Origin: Alphaproteobacteria bacterium
GTDB taxonomy: Bacteria > Pseudomonadota > Alphaproteobacteria > Caulobacterales > Caulobacteraceae
Direction of reading: 5' to 3'
NCBI GenBank assembly: GCA_025359785.1
Contig: JANYET010000068.1
Location: 62,001 to 126,000, forward strand
Length of the DNA stretch: 64,000 nt
The notes under the pieces are model-generated. The model did no database searches, was not told the DNA's origin, and saw only the letters and a program-made list of their open reading frames with translations. Positions 56,252-63,158 of the stretch are shown in pieces; the first letter of the stretch is position 1; every line of letters starts with the position of its first letter. The translations under genes and the position numbers were made by a program.

Positions 56252-57046
56252 ATGAGTGACGGACTACCGCCATCCCTCGCTGACATCCGCGCGCGGATCG
56301 ACGCCATCGACGCCGACCTGCTGCGCCTGGTGGTCGAGCGCGCCGGTCTCGCCAAGTCAGTCGCCGTGGCCAAGGCCGCCGCCGGCGACGGCGGCAAGTT
56401 CGGCCTGCGTCCCGGCCGCGAGACGGCGCTGCTGAAGAAACTGCTGGCCGGCCCGCGCAACGGCGCCCGGCCGGGCCTGATCGTGCGCATCTGGCGCGAG
56501 CTGATCGGCGACAGCCTTGCGACGCAAGGCCCCTTCCACATCGCCGTCTGGGGCGGCCGCGATCCGGGCCGCACCGTCGAGGTCACCCGCGCGCGCTTTG
56601 GCGTCGCGCCCGGCCTTCGCCAGGTCGCCAAACCCGAGGACGCCATCGCCGAGGCCCGCCAGCTGGGCGGGGTCGGCGTCTGCGCGCTCACCGCCGACAA
56701 CCCTTGGTGGGGCCGCCTGCTGGCCGAGCCGAAGCTCAAGGTGTTCGCAGCCCTGCCCTGCCTCGCCGCCTGGGGCCCGCTCGCCGCCCTCGCCGTCGCC
56801 GAAGTCGAGGTCGAGCCCACCGGCGCCGACAACACCTTCTGGGTCACCGACGCCGCGCAACCGGCCAAGGCCGTTGAGGAAGCCCTCAGCCACGACGGCG
56901 TCGCCGCCACCCTCATGGCCGAGGCCGGCGGCCTGAAGCTCTTCCTCCTCGCCGGCTTCTACCAGCCGGGCGACCCGAGGCTCGCCCGCGCGCCGGGCAA
57001 GCTGTCGGGGGTCATCGGCGCCGCGCCACAGCCGTTGGACGTTTAG
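56252..57046 (+). CDS. Chorismate mutase (AroQ) with extra C-terminal domain
   Basis: This 264 aa protein converts chorismate to prephenate. The AroQ helix is LADIRARIDAIDADLLRLVVERAGLAKSVAVAK (~10-42), followed by FGLRPGRETALLKKLLAG and IVRIWRELIGDSLA. The remaining ~165 residues (FHIAVWGGRDPG, VGVCALTADNPWWGRL, GADNTFWVTDAAQP) resemble a reduced prephenate-dehydratase-like fold; GADNTFWVTD recalls the NxTRFxV motif but no catalytic TRF is present. It is followed by the split aromatic amino acid genes. Its stop overlaps that of a minus-strand remnant. Confidence 0.85.
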   Translation: MSDGLPPSLADIRARIDAIDADLLRLVVERAGLAKSVAVAKAAAGDGGKFGLRPGRETALLKKLLAGPRNGARPGLIVRIWRELIGDSLATQGPFHIAVWGGRDPGRTVEVTRARFGVAPGLRQVAKPEDAIAEARQLGGVGVCALTADNPWWGRLLAEPKLKVFAALPCLAAWGPLAALAVAEVEVEPTGADNTFWVTDAAQPAKAVEEALSHDGVAATLMAEAGGLKLFLLAGFYQPGDPRLARAPGKLSGVIGAAPQPLDV

Positions 57047-57231
57047 CGGAAGGCCCGATTGGCTTCGATCGCCGGGGCCCAATGGGGTGCTCGGCAGGCG
57101 ACCTCTCCACGCCAGAAGCGGACATTCAGTCCGATCCAGGCGGCATACAGAGCGATGCACTCCTCCTTGCGGAATTTGACAGCAGAGCTTTTGTCGTCTA
57201 ATTGGTAGGTATACCAACTTATGTGGCCGTT
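57043..57231 (-). pseudogene. Possible 3' gene remnant, no start codon
   Basis: A minus-strand frame of about 62 codons ends TAA at 57043-57045 and is stopped by TAA upstream near 57232. It reads like real protein: YQLDDKSSAVKFRKEE, then CIALYAAWIGLNVRFWRG, then APHWAPAIEANRAFR. It has no ATG, GTG or TTG in frame. The stop overlaps the chorismate mutase stop, as in several true convergent pairs here. The 5' end is missing where the CocE promoter starts. I do not recognise the family. It may be the remains of a gene cut when the TetR/hydrolase module arrived, or chance. Confidence 0.4.
57176..57217 (+). promoter_or_regulatory. Promoter and TetR operator of CocE/NonD hydrolase
   Basis: TTGACA (57176-57181), 17-nt spacer, TAATTG (57199-57204). 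A palindrome TTGGTA-GGTA-TACCAA (57202-57217) overlaps the -10 region. A related site (14 of 17 bases) lies in front of the tetR gene at 59640. This is the expected layout for TetR repression. Confidence 0.8.
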
Positions 57232-57268
57232 GAGTTAGATATCAGGTCGTCGTTTGGGGATCCGTCCG

Positions 57269-59116
57269 ATGAAGTTCGACAAGCGGCTAACTCTAAAAAT
57301 CCTGGTGGGAAGCGTGGCTGCGGCGGCACTTCCCACAGTGGCGTTGCGCCTCTTGACGCCCGACCGACTGTCAATAGTCGCTGGCGAGGGCGCGAAGCAG
57401 AAGGCGTTGAACGGTCCTCAGACGACCGGTCGCGCCTACCGCAACCTCTCGGAGCCCAGCCACAAGATCGTCAGTGACCGCGATGTGGCTGCGACGATGC
57501 GCGATGGGACGAAGCTGATGGTCGATGTCCACAGACCCGCTGAGCCAGGACGCTACCCGGTGCTACTCGCAGCCTCGCCCTATCCGCGCCAGGCCCAAGA
57601 CCTGGGCGCGCCCCTGGGCTTCATCGAGGCGGGCAATACCGAGTTCTTCGTGCCCCGCGGCTATGTCCATGTCATCGCCAACCTGCGCGGAACCGGCGGC
57701 TCCGAGGGGACCTTCGGCTTCTTCGACGGCCAGGAACGGCGCGACATGCACGACCTCGTGGAATGGGCCGCCGCCCAACCGTGGTCCGACGGCAATGTCG
57801 GCATGGTTGGGATCAGCTACTTCGCCATGACCCAGATGGAAGCGGCCGTCGAACAGCCGCCACACCTGAAAGCGATCTTCCCGCTCGCCGGCACCTTCGA
57901 CCTCTACGAGTCCGCCAGCCACCACGGCCTCGTCAGCACCGCGTTCATGACGCCCTTCCTGGCGATGATCGGCATGACGTCCAAGCGCCCCAGCAGCTTC
58001 TGGAACGGCTGGGGCCTGGACATGGTGCGCCGCGCGCTGGGGATCCCCGCCGTACATGGCCGGTTCGCGACGTTCGACGGCGAGGCGGCCATGGCTGGGA
58101 TCAAGGTTCTGCTGAAGCTGCATCACGACCCGATGCCCTGGGACCAACTCTGGCGCGACATTGTCGTCGAGCATCCCCTGCGCGACGCCTGGTGGGACGA
58201 GCGCAACCTCCTGCCCATGCTGCCGCGGGTGAAGATACCGACCTATCTCGGCTGCGACTGGGACAACGTGCCCATGCATCTGCCCTCGACGTTCACGGCC
58301 TATGCCGCGCTGACCAATGCGCCGGACCTGCGCGTGGCCATGCTGGGCGACCACGGCCTGGCCTGGCCGTGGGAGAGCCTGCACGTTGAAACCCTCGCCT
58401 GGTACGACCACTGGCTGAAAGGGCGAGACACCGGCATCCTTGAGGGCCCCGCCTTCCGATACATCCTGCCCGAAGCCGGGCCGGACTGGCGCGCCGCCAA
58501 GGCGTGGCCCCTGGAGGGGCTGACCTACTGGCCCTTGGCGCTTCGCCATGACGGCGCGCTGGCCGACGACGAGGGCCCGGCGGGCGAACGCCAGTTGATG
58601 GCGTTGGGCCAGGGGCTCGTACGTGAAAAGCGGAGCGCCATCGATCCGCCCGCGACCCTCACCTGGACCACTGCGCCGTTGAAGGCCGATCTCGACATGG
58701 TGGGCGATATCGAACTGCAGCTCGATGCGACCAGCACGGCCAGCGATACCGCCTGGTTCGCCTATCTGCAGGACGTCGATCCGGCAGGCGCCGTGGTCAC
58801 CCTTACCGCTGGCTACCTGCGCGCCAGCCTGCGACGGGTCGACGAGGCGACGAGCCGTATCGGCGCGCCGGCGCTCCCCTGCCGGGCAGCCGAGGCCGTC
58901 CCTGTCGGCGAAGTCGTCAGGTACCGCATCCCGATTGCCGCCAATGCGAGGCGGTTCAGGTCCGGACACCGTCTCCGCCTGCTGCTGGCCAGCGACGATC
59001 AGGACCCAACGGTTCCGGCCCTGCTGACCTACCGACACGCCAGCGTCGGCACGAGCAGTCTGAACACGGTGCGCTCGTCCTCTCGCCTGCTGTTGCCCGT
59101 TCTGGGTTCAGCCTAG
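57269..59116 (+). CDS. CocE/NonD family hydrolase, exported
   Basis: This 615 aa hydrolase has a membrane or Tat-like leader (KRLTLKILVGSVAAAALPTVALRLL). The alpha/beta fold shows DGTKLMVDVHRPAEPGRYPVLLA, NLRGTGGSEGTF and the elbow MVGISYFAMTQ (Ser183), in place of GxSYxG. The C-terminal X-Pro-dipeptidyl-type jelly roll (TLTWTTAPLKADLDMVGDIELQLDATSTASDTAWFAYLQDVDP and SGHRLRLLLAS) completes the family. Members hydrolyse esters or X-Pro peptides. Its ATG at 57269 has GGGGA 8 nt upstream. It is placed between chorismate mutase and the hisC gene and is convergent with its likely repressor. Confidence 0.9.
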   Translation: MKFDKRLTLKILVGSVAAAALPTVALRLLTPDRLSIVAGEGAKQKALNGPQTTGRAYRNLSEPSHKIVSDRDVAATMRDGTKLMVDVHRPAEPGRYPVLLAASPYPRQAQDLGAPLGFIEAGNTEFFVPRGYVHVIANLRGTGGSEGTFGFFDGQERRDMHDLVEWAAAQPWSDGNVGMVGISYFAMTQMEAAVEQPPHLKAIFPLAGTFDLYESASHHGLVSTAFMTPFLAMIGMTSKRPSSFWNGWGLDMVRRALGIPAVHGRFATFDGEAAMAGIKVLLKLHHDPMPWDQLWRDIVVEHPLRDAWWDERNLLPMLPRVKIPTYLGCDWDNVPMHLPSTFTAYAALTNAPDLRVAMLGDHGLAWPWESLHVETLAWYDHWLKGRDTGILEGPAFRYILPEAGPDWRAAKAWPLEGLTYWPLALRHDGALADDEGPAGERQLMALGQGLVREKRSAIDPPATLTWTTAPLKADLDMVGDIELQLDATSTASDTAWFAYLQDVDPAGAVVTLTAGYLRASLRRVDEATSRIGAPALPCRAAEAVPVGEVVRYRIPIAANARRFRSGHRLRLLLASDDQDPTVPALLTYRHASVGTSSLNTVRSSSRLLLPVLGSA

Positions 59117-59626
59117 GTGTCGGAAAGCCACCTGCAAGACAGCCTGGGTGCGCGCCGCACCGTCCGGCCGTCCGATCGCCAGCTCGATAACGGCAAGTCC
59201 GACCCCCAGCGCGTGGATGAAGTCACCTGCCGCGTCCGTGGCGGCGGCTGGAAGACGCCCGCTGACCCGCTCCACAATGCCTGTCGTCAGGTCGCGGAAG
59301 ATCGTCCGGAGCGCGGGCTCCTGATCGGCCGCCTGCGCCAGAGCCATCAGCACCCGGGTATTGTCATGGCGCGCGACCATGGCGCCCAAGACGGCGCTTA
59401 ATTCCGCGCCGCTACTCAACGCGGCGCCCAGCGCCGCGAGCTGCGCCTCCACGGCCGCTCGCGCGACCGCCTCCAGGAGATCCGCACGGGTGGGGAAATA
59501 GTAGGTCAGGTGGCTTTGCCGCAAACCCGTAAGGGCCGCGATCCGCGGCTGCGTGAAGGCCGAATAACCGAACTCCCGCAGAACCTGGAGTCCGGCTTCC
59601 ACGATCTTCTGCCGGCGATCTTCCAT
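59108..59626 (-). CDS. TetR family transcriptional regulator
   Basis: This 172 aa repressor has the TetR-type N-terminal HTH: RRQKIVEAGLQVLREFGYSAFTQPRIAALTGLRQSHLTYYFPTRADLLEAVAR. The variable C-terminal ligand domain is all-helical. It is convergent with the CocE/NonD hydrolase (9-nt overlap), and matching operators precede both genes. The start at 59626 is preferred over the TTG at 59659, which lies within the operator. It probably represses the hydrolase and itself and is released by a substrate-like ligand. Confidence 0.92.
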   Translation of the reverse strand: MEDRRQKIVEAGLQVLREFGYSAFTQPRIAALTGLRQSHLTYYFPTRADLLEAVARAAVEAQLAALGAALSSGAELSAVLGAMVARHDNTRVLMALAQAADQEPALRTIFRDLTTGIVERVSGRLPAAATDAAGDFIHALGVGLAVIELAIGRPDGAARTQAVLQVAFRHLG

Positions 59627-59639
59627 CGAAATATTCCAG

Positions 59640-59655
59640 GTAGTAGGTTTACCAA
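59640..59655. promoter_or_regulatory. Second TetR operator, upstream of tetR
   Basis: GTAGTA-GGTT-TACCAA, 13 nt upstream of the tetR ATG. It matches the hydrolase operator at 57202-57217, including the following C, in 14 of 17 positions. One half-site is imperfect. Confidence 0.7.
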
Positions 59656-59747
59656 CCAAACATGACCCGCGTGGCCGATCAAGGGTTGTCTGCTCGCTGA
59701 CCCATCGTGTCAGGAAGCGGCCGTTCCCTCTGTCATCTCAGAGTCAG

Positions 59748-59807
59748 ATGCGGCGCCCAACACGCCCGTCTTTGCACCCCAACCATCAACCCGCCCACCA
59801 CCTCTAA
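59748..59807 (+). promoter_or_regulatory. His-rich mini-ORF in the hisC-like gene leader
   Basis: An ATG-to-TAA frame of 19 codons reads MRRPTRPSLHPNHQPAHHL: four His (two adjacent near the end) and four Pro. It lies ~98 nt before the aminotransferase ATG inside a C-rich leader. A leader-peptide role is possible, but no good ribosome site or clear terminator hairpin was found. Confidence 0.35.
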
Positions 59808-59904
59808 ACCCCTGCCTCTCCCACCCCACCCTTGGACGTCCCGGCCCTGCGCGTGTAAGAGGCTCAACCTCCGCCTCCCGGCTCCTCGCACCTCGCAAGT
59901 CTCC

Positions 59905-61035
59905 ATGTCCGACGACGCCCCTATTCTCGATCGCTCCAAGGCCGCGCGTCCGCTGCCCAAGCCGGGGATCATGGAGATCCATGCCTATGTGCCGGGCAAG
60001 GCGCAGGCGCCCGGCATCGCCGAGCCGATCAAGCTGTCGGCCAACGAGAACCCCCTGGGCTCCAGCGACCAGGCGCACGCGGCCTACGCCTCGGCCGAGC
60101 GGAACCTGCACGTCTATCCGGACCCGCGCGCCAGCCTCGTGCGGGCCGCCATCGCCGAGCGCTATCGGCTGGAGCCGGAGCGGCTGATCTTCGGCTGCGG
60201 CTCGGACGAGGTGTTCCAGCTGCTCAACACCTGTTTCCTCGAACCCGGCGACAACATGGTCCAGGGCCAGTACGGCTTCGCGGCGTTCGCCATCGGCGCC
60301 CATGCCGTCCAGGCCGAGGTGCGCCGCGCCGCCGAGCCCGACTTCCGCATCGACGTCGACGAACTGCTGGCCTGCGTCGATGACCGCACGCGGCTGGTGT
60401 TCCTGGCCAACCCCGGCAACCCGACCGGCACCTGGATCCCGTTCTCCGAGGTCCGCCGCCTGCACGACGCCCTGCCGCCCAGCGTCGTGCTGGTGCTCGA
60501 CGGGGCCTATGGCGAGTTCGCGCTGGACCCCGGCTTCGACGACGGGCTGGACCTGGCGCGGACCGCGTCGAACGTGGTGGTCACCCACACCTTCTCAAAG
60601 CTGCACGGCCTGGCCGCCCTGCGCATCGGCTGGGGCTATGCGCCGCTGGAGATCGCGCAGGCCGTCGACCGCATCCGCCTGCCGTTCAACACCTCGATTC
60701 CCGCCCAGCGCGCCGCCGTGGCGGCTTTGGCCGACACCGCCTTCCAGCAGGCCTCGCTGGACCTCGTCGGGACGTGGCGGCCCTGGCTCACCCAGCAGCT
60801 CGGCGGCCTGGGGCTGGACGTCATCGGCCCGTCGGCGGCCAACTTCGTGCTGGTGGGCTTCCCCAAGCGGCCCGGCAAGACGGCGGCCGAGGCCGATGCC
60901 TTTCTGACCCGGCGCGGCCTCTTGGTGCGCGGCGTCGGCAACTACGGCCTGCCCGACCACATCCGCATCACCATCGGGCTGGAGGCGCACAACCGCGCCC
61001 TGATCGACGCGCTGGCGGACTTCATGAACTCATGA
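59905..61035 (+). CDS. hisC: Histidinol-phosphate/aromatic aminotransferase
   Basis: This 376 aa PLP enzyme has HisC-type features: IKLSANENPLGSS, GCGSDEVFQLLNTCF, LANPGNPTGTWIP and VLDGAYGEF, with Lys232 in THTFSKLHGLAALRIGWGY binding PLP. Its place between chorismate mutase and prephenate dehydrogenase suggests that it also, or mainly, aminates prephenate or hydroxyphenylpyruvate for Tyr and Phe. The frame is open to 59707, but ATG 59905 gives a normal N-terminus. The stop overlaps the next ATG (61032-61035). Confidence 0.92.
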   Translation: MSDDAPILDRSKAARPLPKPGIMEIHAYVPGKAQAPGIAEPIKLSANENPLGSSDQAHAAYASAERNLHVYPDPRASLVRAAIAERYRLEPERLIFGCGSDEVFQLLNTCFLEPGDNMVQGQYGFAAFAIGAHAVQAEVRRAAEPDFRIDVDELLACVDDRTRLVFLANPGNPTGTWIPFSEVRRLHDALPPSVVLVLDGAYGEFALDPGFDDGLDLARTASNVVVTHTFSKLHGLAALRIGWGYAPLEIAQAVDRIRLPFNTSIPAQRAAVAALADTAFQQASLDLVGTWRPWLTQQLGGLGLDVIGPSAANFVLVGFPKRPGKTAAEADAFLTRRGLLVRGVGNYGLPDHIRITIGLEAHNRALIDALADFMNS

Positions 61036-61988
61036 GCGAGCCCGTCTACGGCAAGCTGGCGGTGATCGGCTGCGGCCTGATCGGGGCCTCGGTGATCCTG
61101 GCGGCGCGGGCCGCCGGCGCCGTGGGCCAGGTCGCCGTCGCCGACGCCTCGCCAGCGGCGCGCGCGCGCATCACCGCCCTGGGCTTCGCCGACCTGGTCA
61201 CCGCCGACGCCGCCGAGGCGGTGGCGGACGCCGACCTGGTGATCTTCGCCGTGCCGGTGATGGCCATGGGCGAGGCGGCCCGCGCCGCCGCGCCCGGCCT
61301 GAAGCCCGGCGTCACCATCTCCGACGTGGGCTCGGTGAAGGCCGCCGTCGCCGAGGCGCTGGCCGCCGCCTTGCCGCAGACCTGCTTCATCGTGCCCGGC
61401 CATCCGATCGCCGGCACCGAACAGTCCGGCCCCGACGCCGGGTTCGCCGAGCTGTTCCAGCACCGCTGGGTGATCCTGACGCCCCAGTCTAACCCCGACC
61501 CAGCCTATCAGCAGGCCGTCGAACGCCTGACCGACTTCTGGACCGCGCTCGGCGCCCAGGTCGAGCTGATGGACGACAAGCACCACGACCTGGTCCTGGC
61601 CGTCACCAGCCACCTGCCCCACCTGATCGCCTACACCATCGTCGGCGCCGCCGCCGACCTGGAGGGCGTCACCCGGGGCGAGGTGATGAAATATTCCGCC
61701 GGCGGCTTCCGCGATTTCACCCGCATCGCCGCCTCCGATCCGACCATGTGGCGCGACGTCTTCCTGTCCAACAAGGACGCGGTGCTCGAGGTGCTCGGCC
61801 GCTTCACCGAGGACCTGCAGGCGATGAGCCGGGCCATCCGCTGGGGCGAGGGCGACAAGCTATTCGACCAGTTCTCCCGGACCCGGGAAATCCGGCGCGG
61901 CATCATCGCCGCCGGCCAGGAGAGCGCGACCCCCAATTTCGGCCGCGACCAGCGCGGCGCGGAGACGCCAGACACAAAGCCGAAATAG
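61032..61988 (+). CDS. tyrC: Prephenate/arogenate dehydrogenase
   Basis: This 318 aa NAD(P)-dependent enzyme forms the tyrosine precursor by oxidative decarboxylation. The Rossmann motif is LAVIGCGLIGASVILAAR (~9-26), followed by FAVPVMAMGEAA, DVGSVKAAVAEA, VPGHPIAGTEQSGPDAG (substrate His) and HHDLVLAVTSHLPHLIAYTIV. There is no fused mutase or ACT domain, so it depends on the separate AroQ at 56252. It overlaps the aminotransferase gene by ATGA. A coq4-like gene follows after 49 nt. Confidence 0.93.
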   Translation: MSEPVYGKLAVIGCGLIGASVILAARAAGAVGQVAVADASPAARARITALGFADLVTADAAEAVADADLVIFAVPVMAMGEAARAAAPGLKPGVTISDVGSVKAAVAEALAAALPQTCFIVPGHPIAGTEQSGPDAGFAELFQHRWVILTPQSNPDPAYQQAVERLTDFWTALGAQVELMDDKHHDLVLAVTSHLPHLIAYTIVGAAADLEGVTRGEVMKYSAGGFRDFTRIAASDPTMWRDVFLSNKDAVLEVLGRFTEDLQAMSRAIRWGEGDKLFDQFSRTREIRRGIIAAGQESATPNFGRDQRGAETPDTKPK

Positions 61989-62037
61989 TTTCAGCGCCTG
62001 CTCGTCGGGGAATCCAACCCAGGGTAGGCTCTCGCCG

Positions 62038-63009
62038 ATGAGCGACGATCACGACCGAGCCGCCTTCGAGGCCCTGGCGCAGGCCGGGACGGATGACGAC
62101 GGGGCCGCCCGCGCGCTCGGCGTCCGGCTGAAGGCCAGCCCCCAGGCGACTGACCTCAAGGCGCTGGCCGCCCTGTGGATCCACGGGGCCATCGCCGCGC
62201 CCGAGGCGATCCCGGGCGCATATGACGCCGTCGCCCAGGGCTATCTGGGCGAGGCGGTCGCCGCCGCGCCCGTGCCCACCGACACCGGCCAGCCGCCGGA
62301 ACCGATCCCCGCAGCCTTCTGGTCGGCGCTGTGGGAGCTGCTCGACGAGCCGCGCGGCGCCGGCGGCGCGCTCACGGTCACCACCAAGACCGCGGCGCTG
62401 GCCGGCCTGATCTCGCCGCGCGGCCAGCTGCGCGTCGGCAAGGCGGCGCTGGCCTATCCCGGCGTTCCGGCCGCTGTCGCCCAGGGCTATCCCCGGCCCT
62501 TCACGCTCGCGGCGCTGGCCGCCTGCCCGGCCGATAGTGTGGGCGGCGTCTTCCACGCCCTGATCGTCGACAACGGCTTCGACCTGGAGGTGCTGGACCG
62601 CAAGGCGCTCGGCCTCGACCGGCTGCCGCCGCCGCTCGACTATCTGAACGCCCGCATCCTGCAGTGCCATGACCTGTGGCACATCGTCGGCGGCTATGAG
62701 ACCACCGCGCTGCACGAGGTCGCCATCTCGGCCTTCCAGCTCGCCCAGTTCGGCCACCACTATTCGTCGATGTTCCTGGGCATGGTGCTGACCCGGCTGG
62801 CCTTCGAGCGGCCCGAGGGCGGGGCGATCGTCCTGCCGGTGATCCTCTCGGCCTGGGTCCACGGCCGCCGCACCCCGCCGCTGCTGGGCGTCGATTGGCC
62901 GGCGATCTGGAACCGGCCGCTGGCCGACGTCCGCACCTTCCTGGACGTCAAACCCTACGTCTCGCCCTTCCCCGCCGACCTGTTCGAACAGCTGTCGGTC
63001 GCCGCCTAG
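62038..63009 (+). CDS. Coq4 family ubiquinone biosynthesis protein
   Basis: This 323 aa protein belongs to the Coq4 family, in which eukaryotic members organise the ubiquinone complex and recently were shown to remove the C1 carboxylate of the ring. The zinc motif HDxxH...E is present as QCHDLWHIVGGYETTALHEVA (His211, His215, Glu). The protein is longer than yeast Coq4 at the N-terminus, with an Ala-rich extension of unknown role. It follows tyrC and may share its promoter. The stop is followed by palindromic repeats. Confidence 0.9.
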   Translation: MSDDHDRAAFEALAQAGTDDDGAARALGVRLKASPQATDLKALAALWIHGAIAAPEAIPGAYDAVAQGYLGEAVAAAPVPTDTGQPPEPIPAAFWSALWELLDEPRGAGGALTVTTKTAALAGLISPRGQLRVGKAALAYPGVPAAVAQGYPRPFTLAALAACPADSVGGVFHALIVDNGFDLEVLDRKALGLDRLPPPLDYLNARILQCHDLWHIVGGYETTALHEVAISAFQLAQFGHHYSSMFLGMVLTRLAFERPEGGAIVLPVILSAWVHGRRTPPLLGVDWPAIWNRPLADVRTFLDVKPYVSPFPADLFEQLSVAA

Positions 63010-63011
63010 AT

Positions 63012-63156
63012 CCTCCCCCACAGGGGGAGGTGGCTTGGCGCGCAGCGCCGAGACGGAGGGGGTTTCACCCTCTGAACCCGCGACAGCCGACATCCCGAAC
63101 GCCGGAGAGGAAACTCCCTCAGTCCGACTCGCGGACAGCTCCCCCTGTGGGGGAGC
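63012..63156. repeat. Repeat element with imperfect terminal inverted repeats
   Basis: Left hairpin CCTCCCCC-ACA-GGGGGAGG (63012-63030) and right hairpin GCTCCCCC-TGT-GGGGGAGC (63138-63156) are inverted to each other. Further inward, GAGACGGAGGGGGTTTC and GAAACTCCCTCAGTCCGACTC also mirror each other, so arms of about 45-55 nt flank a unique centre. It resembles intergenic repeats I recall from Caulobacterales. It lies between the convergent coq4-like and dinG-like genes. Confidence 0.75.
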
Positions 63157-63158
63157 AT

